Shown: piece by piece, positions 41,437 through 51,032 of the stretch | Layout: every line of letters starts with the position of its first letter | Position numbering within the stretch: position 1 is the stretch's first letter | Assembly: GCF_000263855.1 (NCBI RefSeq) | Contig: NZ_AJWX01000004.1 | Span: 248,001-312,000 of the forward strand | From: Pseudomonas sp. M47T1 | GTDB taxonomy: Bacteria; Pseudomonadota; Gammaproteobacteria; Pseudomonadales; Pseudomonadaceae | DNA: 64,000 nt | Reading direction: 5' to 3' | Made by a program: the position numbers and the translations under genes | The notes under the pieces: model-generated | Database searches by the model: none | What the model saw: the letters and a program-made list of their open reading frames with translations, nothing else | What the model was told of the DNA's origin: nothing

Positions 41437-42957
41437 TTATTGATCTTGGCAGGGTTGTGGATAACGGGCCTTGCGCTCCAGATCGTCCAGGTCGATATGG
41501 TTGCGCATGTATTGCTGACTGGCGTCTACCAGCGGCTGGTGATCCCAGCTCTTCAGCTTGCCCAGGCTCAAGGCCTGGGCCACCAGGCGGCGACGACGCT
41601 GGCTGGCCAGCACCTGTTGGCGTATCGCCGGCACGTCCCATTTGGCCCGCGCCTCGGCCAGCAGTGTGGTGAACAGCGCCTGGTGTTCGGGTGACGGGCT
41701 CAGATCCTCACGTTCCTGCGGGTCGTGGCGTACGTCGTAGAGTAGGCAAGGGTCATCCTCGCTGTAGATAAATTTGAAGTCGCCACGGCGAATCATCATC
41801 AGCGGCCCCACGGTGCCTTCGGCCATGTACTCGCCGAACACCTCGTCGTGACCGCCCTGCCCTTGCAGATGGCCAAGCAACGAGCGGCCGTCCAGTGGCA
41901 ACAGCGGGTCCACCTCGCCGCCCGCCATTTCCACCAAGGTCGGCAGCAAGTCCACAGTGGATACCGCAGCGCTTACCCGCCCGGCCTGGAACTGCCCCGG
42001 TGCACACACCAACAGTGGCACTCGTGCCGACATCTCGAACCAGTGCATCTTGTACCAGAGGCCGCGTTCGCCAAGCATGTCACCGTGGTCACCGGAGAAG
42101 ACGATGATGGTGTCCTCGGCCAGGCCGGTTTCCTCCAGGGTTTCCAGCAGCTTGCCGACATTGCTGTCGATGTAGCTGCACGCACCGAAGTACGCGCGGC
42201 GGGCATCGCGGATCTTACCCACAGGCAGCGGCTTGTCCCACAGGTCGTAAACCTTGAGTAGGCGTTGTGAGTGCGGGTCCAACTCGTTCTGGGCCGGCAC
42301 ATTGGTTGGCAGCGGGATATCTTCGTCGCGGTACAGGTCCCAGAAGCGCTTGGGGATGGTGTACGGGTCGTGCGGGTGCGTCATGGAGACAGTCAGGCAA
42401 AACGGCTGATCGCCACTTTCGCGCACATGGTCGAACAGATACTGCTGGGCCTTGAACACCACCTCTTCATCGAAATCCAGCTGATTGGTGCGCACGCACG
42501 GGCCGGCCTGCAGCACCGATGACATGTTGTGGTACCAGCTTGGGCGCACGGCCGGCTCGTCCCAGTTAACCGCCCAGCCATAGTCCGCCGGGTAGATATC
42601 GCTGGTCAGGCGCTCTTCGTAACCGTGCAGTTGGTCCGGGCCACAGAAATGCATCTTCCCCGACAGTGCCGTGCGGTAGCCCAGGCGGCGAAGGTAGTGC
42701 GCATAGGTGGGCACATCGGCAGGGAAATCGGCAGCGTTGTCGTAGGCGCCGATCTTGCTCGGCAACTGGCCGCTGACCAAGGTAAAGCGTGACGGCGCGC
42801 ACAGCGGGCTGTTGCAGTAGGCGGCATCGAACACCACCCCCGTTTCTGCCAACCGGCTCAGGTTAGGCAATTTGATCTCTGATTGTGCGGCGTAGAAAGG
42901 CAACAGAGGCGCGGCCATCTGATCGGCCATGATGAAAAGAATGTTCTTGCGCTTCAT
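41437..42957 (-). CDS. betC: Choline sulfatase
   Basis: Hydrolyses choline-O-sulfate to choline and sulfate, providing an osmoprotectant precursor and sulfur. The ATG at 42957 (MKRKNILFIMADQMAAPLLPFY) gives 506 residues. The sulfatase signature CAPSR at 53-57 contains the cysteine converted to formylglycine, followed by further metal-site motifs (TVSMTHPHDPY, VVFSGDHGDMLGERG-type region). A C-terminal choline-sulfatase tail is present. Divergent LysR at 43073. A DnaA box (41456-41464) overlaps codons for Tyr-Pro-Gln near the stop. Confidence 0.95.
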   Translation of the reverse strand: MKRKNILFIMADQMAAPLLPFYAAQSEIKLPNLSRLAETGVVFDAAYCNSPLCAPSRFTLVSGQLPSKIGAYDNAADFPADVPTYAHYLRRLGYRTALSGKMHFCGPDQLHGYEERLTSDIYPADYGWAVNWDEPAVRPSWYHNMSSVLQAGPCVRTNQLDFDEEVVFKAQQYLFDHVRESGDQPFCLTVSMTHPHDPYTIPKRFWDLYRDEDIPLPTNVPAQNELDPHSQRLLKVYDLWDKPLPVGKIRDARRAYFGACSYIDSNVGKLLETLEETGLAEDTIIVFSGDHGDMLGERGLWYKMHWFEMSARVPLLVCAPGQFQAGRVSAAVSTVDLLPTLVEMAGGEVDPLLPLDGRSLLGHLQGQGGHDEVFGEYMAEGTVGPLMMIRRGDFKFIYSEDDPCLLYDVRHDPQEREDLSPSPEHQALFTTLLAEARAKWDVPAIRQQVLASQRRRRLVAQALSLGKLKSWDHQPLVDASQQYMRNHIDLDDLERKARYPQPCQDQ

Positions 42958-43072
42958 GGGTGGGCGGCATTCCATAGTGTTGAATTATGCGAAAGTGCTC
43001 GTTACCCAGAATGCGACCGCACTGAAATGCGGTAAAGCCCATGTCAGGCAATGCCTAGGATAAGCACAGCTA

Positions 43073-43981
43073 ATGTTTGAAAGCCTCGCCGACCTCTCAC
43101 TCGACCTGCTGCGCGCCTTCGAATGCGCCGCCCGTCACCGCAGCTTCACCGTGGCCGCCGCCGAACTGGGCACCACCCAGCCTGCGGTCAGCCAGCAGAT
43201 CAAGCGCCTGGAAGAGCAACTGGCCACGCGCCTGTTCGACCGCATTTACCGCGGCATTGAGCTGACCGACGCCGGGCGCACCCTGTTCGAAGCCGTGCAG
43301 GCGGGGTTCGACGCCATCGACCAGGGCGTGGCCGCCATCACCACCCAGCCGCAACACGAAGTGCTGCAGGTGGCCACCGACTTCGCCTTCGCCGCGTACT
43401 GGCTGATGCCGCGCCTGCACCGCTTCCACCAGGCCTACCCGCATGTAGATGTGAGCCTGGTGACCAGCGAACGTAGCCACGCCATGCTGCGCGCCGATAT
43501 CGACGTGGCGGTGCTGTTTGGCGATGGTCGTTTCAAGCAGGGTGACAGCCATTGGCTGTTCGCCGAGGAAGTCTTCCCGGTATGCAGCCCACGACTGCTG
43601 GAAGGCCGCGCCCTGCCCTTGTCGCCCCAGGCATTGCTGGACCTGCCGTTGCTGCACCTGCGCGGGGAAAGCACCAGTCACTGGTTCAACTGGGCCGGGC
43701 TGTTCCGCCAGTTGCATATCCCCTGCGCGCCGGCCCCCGGCCAGTTGCGGTTCGACAACTACACCCTGCTGATCCAGGCCGCCATTGCCGGCCAGGGCGT
43801 GGCCATCGGTTGGCGGCACCTGGTGGATGCGTTGATCGAGCAGGGGTTGCTGTGCCGGCCGATCGCCGAGACGGCCAGTTCGGCATTGGGGTATTACGTG
43901 GTGGTGCCGCAGCGTAAACGACGGGGGGAGATGATTGGGCGGTTTGTGGAATGGTTGATGGCTGAGCAGGTGCCCGTGTAG
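43073..43981 (+). CDS. LysR-family regulator of choline sulfate use
   Basis: A 302-residue LysR protein. Helix-turn-helix LDLLRAFECAARHRSFTVAAAELGTTQPAVSQQIKRLEEQL, then a GcvA-like effector domain. It is divergent from betC with about 115 bases between starts, the usual arrangement for the choline-sulfate regulator. The binding site was not resolved. Confidence 0.9.
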   Translation: MFESLADLSLDLLRAFECAARHRSFTVAAAELGTTQPAVSQQIKRLEEQLATRLFDRIYRGIELTDAGRTLFEAVQAGFDAIDQGVAAITTQPQHEVLQVATDFAFAAYWLMPRLHRFHQAYPHVDVSLVTSERSHAMLRADIDVAVLFGDGRFKQGDSHWLFAEEVFPVCSPRLLEGRALPLSPQALLDLPLLHLRGESTSHWFNWAGLFRQLHIPCAPAPGQLRFDNYTLLIQAAIAGQGVAIGWRHLVDALIEQGLLCRPIAETASSALGYYVVVPQRKRRGEMIGRFVEWLMAEQVPV

Positions 43982-44209
43982 AACGGGAATCGTCCTACGC
44001 CGTTATCGGAAGTGGGACTACTTACGCGTACGAAAACGTTTCATATGCTCGGGACTTGGAATTAATCCTACGGCACCGGTCGACTCAAGGTCGGCTGTGG
44101 TGTGGCCAAGTTCAGGGACCGAGACATGAAAATGTGGCCCAAGCCGCTGCTGAATGTTCATCGCCACCGCGTGATAACCTGCAACATCAAGGCAATCAGG
44201 AGCCATCCC

Positions 44210-44542
44210 GTGCAACCAATCCAGGGCTACCACGCCCACATCTACTTCGACGCCTCAACCGTCGACCAGGCGCGAGCGCTCTGCGAAGACGCCGCGCGGG
44301 TGCTGCCCGTGGTAATGGGCCGGGTGCATGAGAAGCTGGTGGGGCCGCACACCGAGTGGAGTTGCCAATTGGCGTGCGGTGCTGAAGAGGTGGTGCAGGT
44401 GTTGCCGTGGCTGGCGATGAACCGGCGGGGGCTGGTGGTGTTCATGCATCCGCTGAGCGGGGATGAGCTGGCAGATCACCGGGATCACGCGATCTGGATG
44501 GGGGCCGTGCGGCCGTTGAAGCTATCGGTGTTCGGCGCCTGA
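44210..44542 (+). CDS. DOPA 4,5-dioxygenase-family protein
   Basis: A 110-residue protein starting at GTG 44210 (MQPIQGYHAHIYFDASTVDQA), with CAGGAG seven bases upstream; the open frame extends 36 codons before this without conservation. Family histidines are in GYHAHIYFD, GPHTEWSCQ, VVFMHPLSGDE and DHRDHAIWMG, a likely metal site. The bacterial role of this family is poorly defined. The 230 bases between the LysR stop and this start hold no gene I can support. Confidence 0.88.
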   Translation: MQPIQGYHAHIYFDASTVDQARALCEDAARVLPVVMGRVHEKLVGPHTEWSCQLACGAEEVVQVLPWLAMNRRGLVVFMHPLSGDELADHRDHAIWMGAVRPLKLSVFGA

Positions 44543-44547
44543 ACAAT

Positions 44548-44574
44548 GGGGGAGCGGGCACAGCCCGCTCCCCC
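44548..44574. repeat. GC-rich palindrome after the dioxygenase-like gene
   Basis: GGGGGAGCGGGC (44548-44559) and GCCCGCTCCCCC (44563-44574) form a perfect 12-base stem with loop ACA, starting six bases after the stop. The core is REP-like. Probably a transcript-end hairpin. Confidence 0.8.
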
Positions 44575-44593
44575 AAGTGCAATTGCAGCTGAT

Positions 44594-44612
44594 GCTACAG
44601 CAATGCTGTAGC
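44594..44612. other. Short hairpin between convergent genes
   Basis: GCTACAGC and GCTGTAGC (44594-44601, 44605-44612) with loop AAT. It lies 30 bases past the stop of the minus-strand RcnB-like gene. No T-run follows on either strand, so its role is uncertain. Confidence 0.5.
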
Positions 44613-44641
44613 AGCGGCCGCCAGGCCGCGTCAGCGGTCTA

Positions 44642-45091
44642 TCAGTTCAACACACCATCGAGAATCTCGTACACCACGCCGGTGCCGACCGAGATCAGCA
44701 CCACGTCAGTGCCCAGGCGGCGCCATTCGTAGCCAGGGTAGCGTGGCAGCTGCGACAGGGCGCGGCTGTCCAGGCGCTTGCCGTAGCCGTGGGGCAGTGG
44801 GCGGCCTTTGACCACGTGCACGTTTGGTGGCAGCGGGCTACCGTGGCCGAAGGTGTCGCGGTGCTGCTGGATGGTCTGGCGCACAGGGCCGAAGTCCTGT
44901 GGCGGACGGTTGCCACCGCCAGCGTGCTGCTGTTGCGGCGCGCCATGTTGATCGCCGCGCTGGTCGCCTTGCTGCTGGTGCTGCTCGCCGCCCTGATGCT
45001 GGTCATCCGGGCCAGGCGCTGCTTGCAGCAATGGGGTAACGCCAACCAGGAGAACACCCAGGCCTGCGATCATCGATTTTGGCAGTTTCAT
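44642..45091 (-). CDS. Periplasmic RcnB/CigR-like protein, Gln-rich
   Basis: A 149-residue protein with a signal peptide (MKLPKSMIAGLGVLLVGVTPLLQA). A low-complexity Gln/His/Gly-rich linker (about 26-60) leads to a conserved C-terminal domain (LPPNVHVVKGRPLPHGYGKRL...PRYPGYEWRRLGTDVVLISVGTGVVYEIL). The domain matches the RcnB / anti-virulence regulator CigR type. The start follows GAGGAA. It is a tandem paralogue of the next gene upstream, with a matching C-terminal domain but a different linker. Function unknown in Pseudomonas. Confidence 0.82.
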   Translation of the reverse strand: MKLPKSMIAGLGVLLVGVTPLLQAAPGPDDQHQGGEQHQQQGDQRGDQHGAPQQQHAGGGNRPPQDFGPVRQTIQQHRDTFGHGSPLPPNVHVVKGRPLPHGYGKRLDSRALSQLPRYPGYEWRRLGTDVVLISVGTGVVYEILDGVLN

Positions 45092-45125
45092 ACGCGTTCC
45101 TCGCGGTGGTGTGTCAAAAGGGAAA

Positions 45126-45557
45126 TCAGTAAGCCAGCACGCCTTGCAGTACTTGGTAAACCACGCCGGTACCGTCCTGGATCAGCACGATATCCGGGCC
45201 GTAGGCGATCCATTGGTAGCCGGGGTAGTAAGGCAGTTGTTCCAATTCACGCGGGCCCAGCGGGCGGCCGAAGCCTGGCGCCAACGGGCGGCCCTGCACC
45301 ACGAATACACCTGGCGGCAGGCGCTCGGCACGGCCGAAGTAACCGCGATGCTCGAAGGCGTGCTGGCGAATTGGGCCGAAATCACGCGGTGGTGGGCCAC
45401 CGTGGTCATGACGGTGGTCGTCATGGTGGTCATCGCGATGATCATAGTGACCGTGGTCATCCGGGCCACCTGGGCCCCATTGGTCTGCATGAGCCAAGGA
45501 AGTCATGCCCACCAGCATGAGGCCCAGGCCGGCAATCAATGGTTTGGAGAGTTTCAT
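45126..45557 (-). CDS. Periplasmic RcnB/CigR-like protein, His/Asp-rich
   Basis: A 143-residue protein starting at ATG 45557 (MKLSKPLIAGLGLMLVGMTSLAHA signal peptide); a GTG five codons earlier lies on the GAGGA ribosome site. The linker is very rich in His and Asp (about 25-55), which could bind metal ions. The C-terminal domain (LPPGVFVVQGRPLAPGFGRPL...YPGYQWIAYGPDIVLIQDGTGVVYQVL) matches the downstream paralogue. The two genes are 34 bases apart and likely co-transcribed. Confidence 0.84.
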   Translation of the reverse strand: MKLSKPLIAGLGLMLVGMTSLAHADQWGPGGPDDHGHYDHRDDHHDDHRHDHGGPPPRDFGPIRQHAFEHRGYFGRAERLPPGVFVVQGRPLAPGFGRPLGPRELEQLPYYPGYQWIAYGPDIVLIQDGTGVVYQVLQGVLAY

Positions 45558-45589
45558 CGAGCGAATCCTCACTGCTCAAACAACAAAAA

Positions 45590-45620
45590 AGGGAACCGGA
45601 TCTTATCGATCAGGTTCCCT
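45590..45620 (-). terminator. Rho-independent terminator after trpBA
   Basis: AGGGAACC (45590-45597) pairs with GGTTCCCT (45613-45620), with an inner GATC/GATC pair. On the minus strand, after the trpA stop (45684), the stem is followed by TTTTTTG, an intrinsic terminator. Confidence 0.85.
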
Positions 45621-45632
45621 CTGGTCTTGTGA

Positions 45633-45660
45633 AATTAGTCAACAAAATCAGCGACTAATT
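45633..45660. repeat. Inverted repeat between trpA and its terminator
   Basis: AATTAGTC (45633-45640) and GACTAATT (45653-45660) are perfect inverted copies 12 bases apart in an AT-rich gap. It could be a second, weak hairpin or a protein site; nothing else supports a role. Confidence 0.45.
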
Positions 45661-45683
45661 CCTTTGTAACAAGATATTTACCT

Positions 45684-46496
45684 TCAGCTTACACGAGCCT
45701 TACGTACGCCCTGGGCCAAGGCCGAACACAGCTCCAGCACATCACCCACTGCTTGGTCTGGCGAGGTGGCCTGGGCAATCTTGTCCACCAGAGCCGAACC
45801 CACCACAACGCCGTCGGCCAGGCGAGCGATCGCGGCGGCCTGCTCGGGTGTGCGGATACCGAAACCGACGCTGATCGGCAGGCTGGTATGGCGGCGCAGG
45901 CGCTCGATGGCGCGGCTGACGGCCTCGGTGGTAGCAGAGCCGGCACCGGTCACACCGGCCACCGACACGTAGTAGACGAAGCCGGAGCTGCGCGCCAGCA
46001 CGCGCGGCAGGCGGGCGTCGTCGGTGGTGGGCGTGGTCAGGCGGATGAAGTCGATGCCGGCGGCCTGGGCTGGGGTGGCCAGTTCGGCATCGTGCTCGGG
46101 CGGCAGGTCAACGATGATCAGGCCGTCCACACCTGCTTCATGGGCCTGGGCCACGAAGGCTTCGACGCCAAAGCGGTGGATGGGGTTGTAGTAACCCATC
46201 AACACGATAGGCGTGGTGGTGTTCTCCACACGGAACTCGCGCACCATCTGCAGGGTTTTCGCCAGTGTCTGGCCAGCGTCCAGGGCTCGCAGGGTGGCCA
46301 GCTGGATGGCTACGCCGTCGGCCATGGGGTCGGTGAAGGGCATGCCCAGTTCAATTACATCGGCGCCGGCGGCCGGCAGGCCTTTGAGGATGGCCAGCGA
46401 GGCATCGTAGCCGGGGTCGCCAGCGGTGACGAAGGTCACCAGGGCGGCGCGGCCTTCGGCTTTCAGGTCGGCGAAACGTTGTTCGAGACGGCTCAT
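45684..46496 (-). CDS. trpA: Tryptophan synthase alpha subunit
   Basis: Cleaves indole-3-glycerol phosphate and channels indole to TrpB. It has 270 residues: [20 protein letters not shown], catalytic Glu in [15 protein letters not shown], catalytic Asp in [12 protein letters not shown], and [10 protein letters not shown]. The ATG overlaps the trpB stop (ATGA). Confidence 0.97.
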   Translation of the reverse strand: MSRLEQRFADLKAEGRAALVTFVTAGDPGYDASLAILKGLPAAGADVIELGMPFTDPMADGVAIQLATLRALDAGQTLAKTLQMVREFRVENTTTPIVLMGYYNPIHRFGVEAFVAQAHEAGVDGLIIVDLPPEHDAELATPAQAAGIDFIRLTTPTTDDARLPRVLARSSGFVYYVSVAGVTGAGSATTEAVSRAIERLRRHTSLPISVGFGIRTPEQAAAIARLADGVVVGSALVDKIAQATSPDQAVGDVLELCSALAQGVRKARVS

Positions 46497-47716
46497 GCCA
46501 GTTTCTCCTGCTCGGTGGCGGCCATGTGGCTCATCACGGTTTGCATGTCTTTGTCGCCACGGCCGGAGAGGCAGACGACCATCAGGTGATCTTTTGGCAG
46601 GGTAGGCGCGCGCTTAATGGCTTCCGCCAGGGCGTGGGCGGTCTCCAGTGCCGGGATGATGCCTTCCAGGCGGCAGGTGGTGTGGAACGCGGCCAGGGCT
46701 TCTTCGTCGGTGATGCTGACGTAGTTCACGCGCTTGATCTCATGCAACCAGGCGTGTTCCGGGCCGATGCCGGGGTAGTCCAGGCCGGCGGAAATCGAGT
46801 GGGCGTCGGTGATCTGGCCGTCGGCATCCTGCAGCAGGTAGGTGCGGTTGCCGTGCAGCACGCCAGGTACGCCGCCATTGAGGCTGGCTGCGTGCTTGTC
46901 GGTGTCCACGCCATGGCCCCCGGCTTCAACGCCGATGATCTCGACGCTGGTGTCGTCCAGGAACGGGTGGAACAGGCCCATGGCGTTGGAACCACCGCCC
47001 ACGCAGGCAACCAGGCTGTCGGGTAGGCGCCCTTCCTTGGCGTGCAGCTGCTCGCGGGTTTCCTTGCCGATGATGGACTGGAAGTCGCGGACCATGGCCG
47101 GGTACGGGTGCGGGCCGGCGACGGTGCCGATGAGGTAGAAGGTGTCGTCGACATTGGTGACCCAATCGCGCAGCGCTTCGTTCATGGCGTCTTTCAGGGT
47201 GCCGGTGCCGGCGGTGACCGGGACGATTTCGGCGCCCAGCAGGCGCATGCGGAATACGTTGGCCTGCTGGCGCTCGATGTCGGTGGCGCCCATGTAGATC
47301 ACGCAGGGCAGGCCGAAGCGCGCCGCCACGGTGGCCGTGGCCACGCCGTGCATGCCGGCGCCGGTTTCGGCGATCAGGCGCTTCTTGCCCATGCGCTTGG
47401 CCAGCAGCACCTGGCCGATGCAGTTGTTCACTTTATGCGCGCCGGTGTGGTTCAGCTCTTCGCGCTTGAAGTAGATTTTGGCGCCACCGCAATGTTCGGT
47501 CAGGCGCTCGGCGAAGTACAGCGGGTTCGGGCGGCCGATGTAGTCGCGCTGGAAATAGGCCAGCTGTTCGAGGAATTCAGGGTCGGCCTTGGCGGCTTCG
47601 TATTCGCGGGCCAGGTCGAGCACCAGCGGCATCAGGGTTTCAGCCACGTAGCGGCCGCCGAAGGCGCCAAACAGGCCGTTGGCGTCGGGGCCGGTGCGCA
47701 GGGTAGTCTGGGTCAT
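46493..47716 (-). CDS. trpB: Tryptophan synthase beta subunit
   Basis: A PLP enzyme that joins indole and serine. It has 407 residues with the PLP lysine in [14 protein letters not shown], the GGGSNAMG phosphate loop and [12 protein letters not shown] near the N-terminus. The trpBA operon is divergent from trpI, the pseudomonad arrangement in which TrpI and indoleglycerol phosphate activate trpBA. Confidence 0.98.
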   Translation of the reverse strand: MTQTTLRTGPDANGLFGAFGGRYVAETLMPLVLDLAREYEAAKADPEFLEQLAYFQRDYIGRPNPLYFAERLTEHCGGAKIYFKREELNHTGAHKVNNCIGQVLLAKRMGKKRLIAETGAGMHGVATATVAARFGLPCVIYMGATDIERQQANVFRMRLLGAEIVPVTAGTGTLKDAMNEALRDWVTNVDDTFYLIGTVAGPHPYPAMVRDFQSIIGKETREQLHAKEGRLPDSLVACVGGGSNAMGLFHPFLDDTSVEIIGVEAGGHGVDTDKHAASLNGGVPGVLHGNRTYLLQDADGQITDAHSISAGLDYPGIGPEHAWLHEIKRVNYVSITDEEALAAFHTTCRLEGIIPALETAHALAEAIKRAPTLPKDHLMVVCLSGRGDKDMQTVMSHMAATEQEKLA

Positions 47717-47829
47717 GGGTCGCTCCAGGTGAAAATGAATGGGCCAGCTATGAATCTACTGTAACCACGGCACGCCTTGAATAAAACCGATAAGATTGCT
47801 GCAACCTGTCAGGAAAACTCACATATAAC
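47717..47829. promoter_or_regulatory. trpI-trpB divergent control region
   Basis: A 113-base gap between divergent starts. By analogy with P. aeruginosa it should hold TrpI sites and both promoters; an AT-rich patch (gaataaaaccgataagattg) lies at about 47778-47797. I could not fix the operator bases. Confidence 0.6.
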
Positions 47830-48726
47830 ATGAACCGCGACCTGCCCCCCCTGAACGCATTGCGTGCCTTTGAAGCCACTGCCCGGCTGAACAGCGTAAG
47901 CCGTGCAGCTGAACAATTGCACGTGACCCATGGTGCCATCAGCCGTCAGCTGAAGGTGTTGGAAGAGCACTTGGGGGTCAGCCTGTTTGTCAAGGAAGGC
48001 CGTGGCCTGAAACTCACAGATGCCGGCCAGCGTCTGCGCGACGCCAGTGGCGATGCGTTCGAGCGCCTGCGCAGTGTATGCGCCGAGATTAGCCAGGGCG
48101 CCAATGACGCGCCGTTCGTATTGGGCTGCTCGGGAAGCCTGCTGGCGCGCTGGTTCATCCCCCGGCTGGGCAAGCTCAATGCCGACCTGCCTGACTTGCG
48201 TCTGCACCTGTCGGCGGCAGAAGGCGACCTGGACCCCAGCCGCCCCGGGCTGGATGCCTGGCTGGTGTTCGCCGAACCGCCTTGGCCTGCGGACATGCAG
48301 GTGTTCGAACTGGCCGAGGAGCGCATCGGGCCCGTGCTGAGCCCGCGTTTCGCGCGTTTTGACGCCCTGGCGGCGGCGCCTGCGCAGGTGTTGGAGGGGG
48401 AAGCGCTGCTGCACACCACGTCACGGCCCCAGGCATGGCCCAACTGGGCGCAACACCACGGCATCGCGCCCGGCCAGTTGCACTACGGCCAGGGGTTCGA
48501 GCATTTGTATTATTTGCTGGAGGCGGCCGTGGCGAGCCTTGGCGTGGCCATCGCCCCGGAACCGCTGGTGATCGATGATCTGCGGGCGGGGCGACTGGCG
48601 GCGCCGTGGGGCTTTAGTGAAACCTCGGCCCGGCTGGCGCTATGGGTGCCCAGGCGCGCCGCCGATGGGCGCGCCCGACAGCTGGCGCACTGGCTCACGA
48701 TGGAACTGGCGCGCCAGGTGGATTAG
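47830..48726 (+). CDS. trpI: LysR-family activator TrpI
   Basis: A 298-residue LysR activator: [49 protein letters not shown]. Identification rests on its divergent position next to trpBA. Its stop overlaps by four bases the stop of the convergent DUF883 gene (TTAG shared). Confidence 0.94.
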   Translation: MNRDLPPLNALRAFEATARLNSVSRAAEQLHVTHGAISRQLKVLEEHLGVSLFVKEGRGLKLTDAGQRLRDASGDAFERLRSVCAEISQGANDAPFVLGCSGSLLARWFIPRLGKLNADLPDLRLHLSAAEGDLDPSRPGLDAWLVFAEPPWPADMQVFELAEERIGPVLSPRFARFDALAAAPAQVLEGEALLHTTSRPQAWPNWAQHHGIAPGQLHYGQGFEHLYYLLEAAVASLGVAIAPEPLVIDDLRAGRLAAPWGFSETSARLALWVPRRAADGRARQLAHWLTMELARQVD

Positions 48727-49046
48727 TTGCCGCGCTTGCACATCAAGTAGCCAGCCAACAGGCCCAGGGCGCCAATGGCGACACCGGCGGTGGTCCAGGG
48801 GTGCTCTTGCGCATATTCGCGGGTGGCGACGCCGGTTTCGCGGGTTTTCACTTTCACGTCTTCATACACGTCGCTGAGCAAATGGCGCGAGTGCTTCAGG
48901 GCGTTCTCAGCATTGGCGCGCAGGCTTTTCAGGGTTTTGCGCGACTCGTCGGACGCGTCGTCCTTCAAGCTCTCCAGCGATTTGAGCAGACTTTCGATTT
49001 CCGCTTCCATGCTTTGCAACGATGCTTTGCGAAGTGAAGTAGCCAT
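48723..49046 (-). CDS. DUF883 family (ElaB/YqjD-like) membrane-anchored protein
   Basis: A 107-residue protein with a long charged coiled-coil-like helix (about 10-75) and a C-terminal transmembrane anchor with a small-residue run ([18 protein letters not shown]). The E. coli relatives ElaB and YqjD bind ribosomes at the inner membrane in stationary phase; that role is only inferred here. It follows an AGGAG site. Confidence 0.88.
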   Translation of the reverse strand: MATSLRKASLQSMEAEIESLLKSLESLKDDASDESRKTLKSLRANAENALKHSRHLLSDVYEDVKVKTRETGVATREYAQEHPWTTAGVAIGALGLLAGYLMCKRGN

Positions 49047-49195
49047 AGGTGTCTCTCCTGCGTGGTGAGTTGCGTGTGTAAGTTTCCGACTGCGCCGCTT
49101 CCGGAAAGTGCAGTGCGTGTGAACTTTTACCAGCTAAAACAGCACAGAACTAAAAGGCCACCTACGCTCAAGACCACTATCGAAGGAGACTCACC

Positions 49196-49411
49196 ATGAC
49201 TGACCATCGCACCTACAAGCTGATCGAGCTGGTCGGCTCTTCGGCCAACAGCATCGAGGAAGCCATCAACAATGCCCTGGCCGAGGCAGGCAAGACCATC
49301 AAGCAGCTGGAATGGTTCGAGGTGCTGGAAACCCGCGGTCATATCGAGAACAATAAGGCCGCGCATTTTCAGGTCACGTTGAAGGTGGGTTTCCGCATCG
49401 CCAATAGCTGA
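49196..49411 (+). CDS. Dodecin (flavin-storage protein)
   Basis: A 71-residue protein of the dodecin family, which assembles into a hollow dodecamer that binds FMN/riboflavin or related flavins. [40 protein letters not shown] matches the family, including the flavin-stacking Trp. Strong GGAGACTCACC ribosome site. Confidence 0.93.
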   Translation: MTDHRTYKLIELVGSSANSIEEAINNALAEAGKTIKQLEWFEVLETRGHIENNKAAHFQVTLKVGFRIANS

Positions 49412-49532
49412 CAGCATTTCCGGAAGCGTCTTACTGGCCGAAAGGCCAGTATTCCGCTACAAACAGTGCTGGGGGGCACCGGTAACCTTGCCGGATGCTT
49501 TTTTGCTTTGATCTGACCAGGGAATGTGACCG

Positions 49533-49754
49533 ATGAAGAGAATTTTGTTGGCAGCAGGTTTGTTATGCATGGCCGGTTCGGCACTGGCAGCTGGAAAGTC
49601 GTGTGACGAACTGAAATCGGAAGTTGCCGCGAAGATCGACGCCAAGGGTGCGCACGGCTATTCGCTGGAGGTTGTCGACAAGGGCGCCTCGGCGGGCGCC
49701 AAGGTGGTTGGCACCTGCGAGGCGGGCACCAAGGAAATTGTGTACAAAAAATAA
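49533..49754 (+). CDS. Small periplasmic DUF1161 protein (copy 1)
   Basis: A 73-residue protein: signal peptide (MKRILLAAGLLCMAGSALA), then CDELKSEVAAKIDAKGAHGYSLEVV and VGTCEAGTKEIVYKK. The two mature cysteines could form a disulfide. A paralogue lies at 51549. Function unknown. Confidence 0.85.
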   Translation: MKRILLAAGLLCMAGSALAAGKSCDELKSEVAAKIDAKGAHGYSLEVVDKGASAGAKVVGTCEAGTKEIVYKK

Positions 49755-49765
49755 GCTGCCTGTGA

Positions 49766-49823
49766 GAGCTGGCTTGCCAGCGAGTTTTTGAGGGTTCCCA
49801 TAAGCTCGCTGGCAAGCCAGCTC
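49766..49823. repeat. 19-base perfect inverted repeat (REP-like)
   Basis: Arms at 49766-49784 and 49805-49823, core GAGCTGGCTTGCCAGCGAG and its reverse complement, 20 bases apart. This word is a common intergenic repeat in pseudomonads. It lies between convergent genes and may help end both transcripts. Confidence 0.88.
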
Positions 49824-49832
49824 CCACGCTTT

Positions 49833-50834
49833 TCAGCCTTTGGCCAGCTGCGCCAGCAGTTCGTAGGAACGCAGCCGGTCGGTGTGTTCGTACAGGTCGC
49901 AGGTAAAGATCAACTCATCCGCCTGGGTCTGCTCCAGTAATACATCCAGCTTGGCGCGGATTTTCTGCGGGCCGCCCACCATGGCCAGGCCCAGGAAATC
50001 GGCCACGGCAGCCTTTTCATGGGGCAGCCAACGGCCTTCCATGCTGTCTACCGGTGGCTGTTGCACCAGGCTCTGGCCACGCATCAGGTTGAGAATACGC
50101 TGGTACACCGAGGTGGCCAGGTAATCGGCCTGTTCGTCGGTGTCGGCGGCCACCAAGGGCACGCCCAGCATCACATAGGGCTTGTCCAGCACGGCCGACG
50201 GCTTGAAGTGGTTGCGGTAGACGCGAATCGCTTCGTGCATGTAACGCGGTGCGAAGTGTGAGGCGAAGGCGTAGGGCAAGCCGTACATGCCCGCCAGCTG
50301 CGCACTGAATAGGCTGGAGCCCAACAACCAGACCGGTACCTGAGTGCCGGTTCCGGGCACGGCGATCACTTTTTGCTCAGGCGTGCGCGGTCCCAGGTAG
50401 CTCATCAGCTCCAATACGTCATCGGGGAAGTCGTCGGCGCTGCCCGAGCGTTCGCGCCGCAGGGCGCGGGCGGTCATCTGGTCAGAACCCGGGGCGCGGC
50501 CAAGGCCCAGGTCGATACGGCCCGGGTACAGGCTTTCCAGGGTGCCGAACTGCTCGGCAATCACCAGTGGCGCATGGTTGGGCAGCATCACACCGCCGGA
50601 GCCCACGCGAATGGTCGAAGTGCCACCCGCCAGGTAGCCCAGCAGCACGGCCGTGGCGGAGCTGGCGATGCCGTCCATGTTGTGGTGCTCGGCGACCCAG
50701 AAGCGGTTATAGCCGAACTTTTCCAGGTGTTGCGCCAGGTCCAGCGAATTGCGCAGCGAGTGCGCCGGGCCTTTGTCAGCGCGCACAGGCACCAGGTCCA
50801 GGGCGGAAATCTTGATATCGGAGAGTCGTTTCAT
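49833..50834 (-). CDS. Luciferase-like flavin-dependent monooxygenase
   Basis: A 333-residue LLM-class flavin oxidoreductase resembling E. coli YhbW. Start at ATG 50834 ([22 protein letters not shown]) behind GAGGAAG; the frame is open 20 codons upstream. Family motifs are [50 protein letters not shown] and [11 protein letters not shown]. The substrate is unknown. Confidence 0.9.
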   Translation of the reverse strand: MKRLSDIKISALDLVPVRADKGPAHSLRNSLDLAQHLEKFGYNRFWVAEHHNMDGIASSATAVLLGYLAGGTSTIRVGSGGVMLPNHAPLVIAEQFGTLESLYPGRIDLGLGRAPGSDQMTARALRRERSGSADDFPDDVLELMSYLGPRTPEQKVIAVPGTGTQVPVWLLGSSLFSAQLAGMYGLPYAFASHFAPRYMHEAIRVYRNHFKPSAVLDKPYVMLGVPLVAADTDEQADYLATSVYQRILNLMRGQSLVQQPPVDSMEGRWLPHEKAAVADFLGLAMVGGPQKIRAKLDVLLEQTQADELIFTCDLYEHTDRLRSYELLAQLAKG

Positions 50835-51032
50835 GGGGACACTTCCTCGGCAGTCGACTGGAAGGCTGGTGCACGTTGTCCATGGCGCCACCACCCTACC
50901 CTTTATGCAACAGTATGGGCATATTGAGAAACTTCAATACCAGATTGTCAATCCATCTGAACTTGCCGGCGTGCGAATCACTCCTAACCTCAGTGACTGC
51001 GCGAACCTTCGCGTGCAACCCGAGGAGGCATC

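Noticed and set aside
44018..44239. A minus-strand 73-residue frame between the LysR and dioxygenase-like genes
   Set aside because: No ribosome site, no recognisable family, and it overlaps the supported GTG start at 44210.
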